A DNA stretch of 64,000 bases, taken from Maylandia zebra (taxonomy: Eukaryota; Chordata; Actinopteri; Cichliformes; Cichlidae). Where the stretch lies: contig NC_135173.1 of NCBI RefSeq assembly GCF_041146795.1, forward strand, positions 55,554,365-55,618,364, given 5' to 3'. Positions 59,846 to 64,000 of the stretch are shown in pieces. How positions within the stretch are numbered: the stretch's first letter is position 1; each line of letters opens with the position of its first letter. The position numbers were made by a program, and so were the translations under genes. Under the pieces are notes generated by a model. That model was given only the letters and a program-made list of their open reading frames with translations, made no database searches and had not been told where the DNA came from.

Positions 59846-60429
59846 TTTATTGGCAGCGTGGCCATTTTCATTGACTTGTGCCATCTGCCTAGCAAATTTT
59901 ACCTGTGCGGACTCATCTCCACTAAATGAAATCACTTGCCCGATCCTCTCTACTGTATTTATACTGTTGGTGCCTTTTAAAGTATTTTTAATGAATTTAT
60001 ATCAACAGTATTTTTTATGGTATTTGCATAGTTCGGTAGAGTTTGTGATGTGATACAGACTATCTCAGAAGTTTATTCTTCCTTGGATTTGGTCACTTCT
60101 GGCAATAAAATTGTAATATGGCAGCAGTCAAAATGCTATCACTAAGGCTTCAAAGAAACAGTGGGTAATCTCAAAGTGGCTATATATGTTTGGTTCTGCT
60201 GCACAGTACAACAGAAAATGAGCTCCAGGGGGTTAGCAACACAGCCCAGAAAAATTACTGGATGCTCCTTCCCTGCTCTGGAGGACTTGCACAGTCCCCG
60301 CTGCCTCAAAACTGCCACTAACATCATAAAAGCATCCATCTGGCCCTGGTCACTCAATATTTTAACTGTTACTATCAGGTAGATGGTACAAAACAAATAA
60401 AGAAAGGACCAAAAAAGCACCTAAAAGCA
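59846..60429. other. intergenic, nothing recognised
   Basis: No feature seen. Confidence 0.4.
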
Positions 60430-61320
60430 CTGAAACACCTTGATCAGTCAGTCTGTTGGAGATTTGCTGCTGTCCTTGGCATCATTGCCCTGTTGCATGA
60501 TCTAATTAAAGCTAGGCTTCAGGTATCAGACAGATGGCCTCATATTTAACTCTAGAACATTTTGCTATACAGAGGAGTTTGTGGGCAACACAGTGACTGC
60601 AAGGCGCCCAGGTCCTGTAACTGCCAAGCAAGCCCAAATCATCATCTCTCCACCACCATACTTCACAGCTGGTATACTGTACAGTGTATGCTTTAGTTTG
60701 TGGTGTTTGTCATGCCAAATGTGGTGCTATGAATTATGACCAAACATCTCCACTTTGGTCTCATCTGTTTAAAGGAATTGTTCCAGAAGTCTTGTGGTTT
60801 GTTTAGATGTAGCTCTGCTAACTGTGCCTCCATGGTCTTGTTGGAGAGAATGGATTTTTCTCTTGGAAACACTTCTAAACAAGCCATACTGTTCAGTTTT
60901 GTTTTAATTGGACTGTCATGAACTTTAACATTTATCATGCTAAGTGAAGCCTGTAGAGTTTGAGATGTAGTTCTTTGTTTGTTTGACTTTTCTTTACAGT
61001 TTCTCTGACAATTACACAGTCTGTCTTTGGTGTGAATTTGCTGGGACGTCTGCTTCAGAGGAGATTGGCAACTGTTATGAATGTTTTCCATTTGTAAAAA
61101 AAACCTTCTTCCAATAATTTGGAAATAGCCTTATAACCCTTCCAAGAATGATGGGCAGCAAGAATTGTTTCTGTAGGATCACTGCTGACGTCTTTCCACC
61201 TGAATGCCACGGACCAGCAAACTGCCAAAACTTCTGCTTTTATAGACGTGATCACACTTGCTCATACTCAGTTGATCAAGTGCATTTGATTAGCTGCTAA
61301 TCAAAAGCCTTAGTATCAAA
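60430..61320 (-). mobile_element. Tc1/mariner transposase relic
   Basis: The minus strand reads INVKVHDSPIKTKLNSMACL, FPREKSILSNKTMEAQLAEL and HLNKPQDFWNNSF, with a shifted DET/EMFGH block after it. Upstream, GWKGYKAISKLLEEG (about 61085-61170) is the N-terminal HTH part. Same family as 26180-26960. Confidence 0.88.
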
Positions 61321-62789
61321 AGAAAGTAGATTTTCTTTTTGCCATGGTCTAGAATTAACTGTAACAGCAAATGGGATGTCAATTTTCTCTCCTGAAAAGT
61401 GAGCCCAAACAAAATATACTAAAATATAATAAGCAGAACAAATAGAAATAATTTAGGATAGTAAATGGTTAATGGACTGGTACTTTTTTTACTCAATATG
61501 AGCACTTTCTACAAGAATGAACTGCATCTTTAGGCAAAATGGCCACACTGTTAATTTTATATAGCTTTAAGCCTTAAAGGAGACCTAAATAACTGTCCTG
61601 TTTCCCCTGAACAGCAGTCTAATGACACAAACACCTGTGACTTGACATTTGCATTATTTGGTATTTTTATTTTTACTAGCTAAGCCAGTGAAGTACCTGT
61701 TCAGGCTACATATTGCACCTGGTATTGAATGGTAACAAAAGGATTCAAAAATTCAGACAAACCAAAATAACTCACCAAAGGCCACATAAGAACACTGATT
61801 TGACTCACCAGCGTTTTGGCTCAGTGTATCTTTCACAGTATACCGTTGCCTTTTAACTAAATCGATAAATCACACTGCGGATGAATCAAATTTCCTCTTC
61901 TTCAGCTGCAGAGTGAGCCTGAGCCCTTCAGTGTTTTCAAGCATTATTTGGTAAATATCTGGTATTTAGTATACCTGTCATCCTACTATGGAAAGCACAC
62001 CTGCTCACATGCAAAGTGTGCCATGTGGCTGGGTCAGAGCTCAGTCAGATCACAGTCCCACCCCATAATAACAAAGCAACTCATAATTTGTTTGTGACCA
62101 GACTGAGACTGTTATTTATAAGAGACCTTTAAGATGTTGTTTTGTTTTGCAGTTTGGATCTTCACCAAGGGGCAAACAAGCCAAAGTCCAGTTTAACGGG
62201 ACTTTTAAAAAAAAAAAACTTACTTCATGTTTGCCCCATTCCCCCTGGTTTGAAATCAAAACCTGTCTGTAAAGACATACTCAAAGAGGTGAGAAGTGTC
62301 ACATTAATTGAAGTTTTAGGAATTCAGCTGAGCTTCTCATTTGGACCCGCCTTGGTATTAAAATCAAGCGACACATTGATCTAGGCTGGGCAGAAGAGCC
62401 ATTGTTCTCTGCTCTACTTGAATTGGCTTATACTTTTCAGGCCACATCGCAATAAATTACAGTTAATAAAAGCTGCGTGTTGGTCGTAAATCACTCACCA
62501 CTGCACAGTACTCTTTCACAAAGGAGTGGTTAACACAGTTTATCATGGTTCTTTCAGCTGGTCAAAGGTGGGAAGAAATCCAAGAGACCTCACAGCCAGC
62601 CAGCAGGTGCTGCCTTAGTGCCAGTGAAGCAGATGCGGGACCCTGTTTTCCCACCACAAACACGCCAATACAGATTAGCACTCTTTTCTACTTGTAAGAG
62701 TTCTCTTCCCTTTAAAAAAAGTTACTATCATAAAATACAAGGTCATTGTATAATTGGTGTGTTCCTATACTGAACCTAGCATGATTTAT
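61321..62789. other. intergenic, nothing recognised
   Basis: Unique-looking sequence. Confidence 0.4.
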
Positions 62790-63010
62790 ACAATTCGATT
62801 CAATTCAAATCACATTTTCATCAAATCACAGCCTCAAGCCTCAAGGCATATTGTAAGGTAAAGAACCTACAGTGATGGAGACAAAACCCCAACAATCAAG
62901 CTCTTGGTGACTGTGGGGAAGAAAAACTCCCTTTTAACAAGAAGAAACCTCCAGCAGAACCATGCTCAGGGAGGGGGAGCCATCCCCCTTGACCAGTTGA
63001 CGGTGAGGAG
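62790..63010 (+). repeat. dispersed fish repeat, copy 3
   Basis: TCGATTCAATTCAAATCACA, CCTCAAGGCATATTGTAAGG, ACCCCAACAATCAAGC, AAAACTCCCTTTTAACAAGA and CCATGCTCAGGGAGGGGG match copies at 17210 (inverted) and 31040. Confidence 0.78.
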
Positions 63011-63028
63011 AGGGATGCAGGACAAAAG

Positions 63029-63046
63029 ATATATATAAAATATATA

Positions 63047-63119
<73 letters not shown>
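63029..63119. repeat. (TA)n microsatellite, about 70 bp pure
   Basis: Long uninterrupted TA tract ending directly at the second BED-hAT element. Confidence 0.98.
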
Positions 63120-63122
<3 letters not shown>

Positions 63123-63233
63123 TAAGGGTGCAACGATATTCATATCGATATTGAACCGTTCGATACAGTGCTTTCGGTTCGGTACGCATATGTATCGAAC
63201 AATACAACATTTATAATTTATTTTATCAACTTT

Positions 63234-63353
63234 CCTTCTGACGATGCTGTCTGTGTTGAGCGCTCAGTGAATCTGCGTTCGACTACTCCGCCTAGGCTGC
63301 ACTGTCGAGCGCAGATCCACTGAGCCCTCAACACAGACAGCATAGTCAGAAGG
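63234..63353. repeat. near-perfect palindrome, 50-nt arms
   Basis: 63234-63283 and 63304-63353 are reverse complements at 46 of 50 positions, counted by eye, with a 20-nt spacer containing CCGCCTAGGCTGC. Confidence 0.93.
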
Positions 63354-63551
63354 ATGAGCGCAGGGCAAGCTAGCAAGACAGAAGTTAAGCTCTCCTTGCA
63401 ACATGGACCTCCCCCACCCTCATTCAGATCTGGCGTTTGGAATTATTTTGGTTTTCATGTGACGTATGACCCTGAAGGTAAGTGAGTCATGGACTAAAGT
63501 AAAACAGTATGTTGGATGTGCCATGCAATGCTCAATTACATGGGTGGGAAC

Positions 63552-63690
63552 TAGTGTGTTAGCGCAGTTAGCTCGTTAACGTGTTGGCCGTCTAGCCCCA
63601 CGCACAGGGCGATCGGCGGTAGCTCGTTAACGGAGATTTGCCGTGTTGTGGCGTTAAGGTCATTTCAACGAAATTAACCTGAAAACACTA
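63552..63690 (+). mobile_element. TAGTG-ended MITE nested in the BED finger, copy 2
   Basis: 139 bp, TAGTGTGTTAGCG...AACACTA, flanked by perfect GTGGGAAC at 63544-63551 and 63691-63698, at exactly the same site as in copy 1. Confidence 0.82.
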
Positions 63691-63930
63691 GTGGGAACAC
63701 AACGAATATGACTGCACATTTACGCCGACATCATCCTAGTGCAAAGACAAAAACAACAAGCATGCTACTAACTTTAGCCGAGTCATTTAGACAGCTGTTA
63801 GCACATGATTCTCCTTATGCTGCTGAGAATATAGCCCAGAAGAAGCGGATAGTATAGCTTTTATTTTGGAAAGAGACATTTCTCTGTAATAAACTCTCTT
63901 TTCCAAAGATGAGTGATTCCTCAATCAGAT

Positions 63931-64000
63931 ACAGGGCTTGCAATATCGCTAGCCCGACGTCCTGGGGCTAGCGATTTTTTTCAGTCGGGCTACCAAAATC
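63931..64000 (+). mobile_element. start of another transposon, cut by the window edge
   Basis: CAGGGCTTGCAATATCGCTA followed by CGTCCTGGGGCTAGCGATTT. CAGGGCTTGCAA looks like a hAT-type terminus; GCTAGC-containing symmetry follows. It interrupts BED-hAT copy 2. Confidence 0.5.

Larger units (their letters stand above)
63123..63926 (+). mobile_element. BED-finger hAT-like element, copy 2 (interrupted at its right)
   Basis: Starts TAAGGGTGCAACGATATTCA and follows copy 1 throughout, including YFGFHVTYDPEG, CHAMLNYMGG and an intact second half TNMTAHLRR (without the stop seen in copy 1). The right end is replaced at about 63930 by another element. It keeps a 50-nt-arm palindrome (63234-63353). 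Confidence 0.82.

Noticed and set aside
59473..59874. 133-codon plus-strand ORF
   Set aside because: It runs through the truncated hAT MITE; no coding resemblance.

Overview
The window is vertebrate nuclear DNA and reads as a teleost fish, probably a percomorph. The evidence is two spliced genes with GT-AG introns, a large AT-rich gene-poor interval, and many relics of repeat families I recognise from fish genomes: Tc1/mariner, hAT and hAT-type MITEs, L2/CR1-like and RTE-like LINEs, and tRNA-headed SINEs. The species cannot be fixed from the sequence. There is no bacterial gene organisation, CRISPR array, rRNA gene or credible functional tRNA.

Two host genes can be supported, both on the minus strand. 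At the left edge (57-3569) is the 5' part of a GRAM-domain gene, best matched to gramd2b (GRAMD3). Eight short coding exons join with consistent phases into 241 codons, and the gene runs off the left edge. In the middle (20674-23272) is a complete two-exon NET-family zinc-finger gene, znf703 (598 residues), with Sp motif, FKPY motif, atypical C2H2 finger and conserved C-terminal end. Its 3' UTR probably runs to about 19510 and its GC-rich promoter lies near 23650-23860.

The interval between the two genes (about 3.8-19.5 kb) and the whole right side (23.9-64 kb) have no other convincing protein-coding host gene. Non-repetitive islands there may be distal enhancers of znf703, a guess based on the gene-desert setting. 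The rest is mobile-element debris: seven Tc1-like relics, five LINE relics, three copies of one dispersed 3'-tail-like repeat, several hAT-type MITEs, and an element with roughly 85-bp inverted ends (34191-34981).

Three structures stand out. First, 12242-16105 is bounded by CACTG...CAGTG inverted ends with a TA duplication and carries a spliced, frameshifted gene relic, which looks like a gene captured by a CACTA/Chapaev-type transposon. Second, two copies of a BED-finger hAT-like element (44230-45109 and 63123-63926) both carry the same small MITE at the same site inside the BED finger with the same 8-bp duplication, so the nested composite seems to have multiplied as a unit; both copies sit in (TA)n tracts. 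Third, the second copy holds a palindrome with 50-nt arms, of which the first copy has kept only the core. The window ends inside another element that interrupts the second copy.
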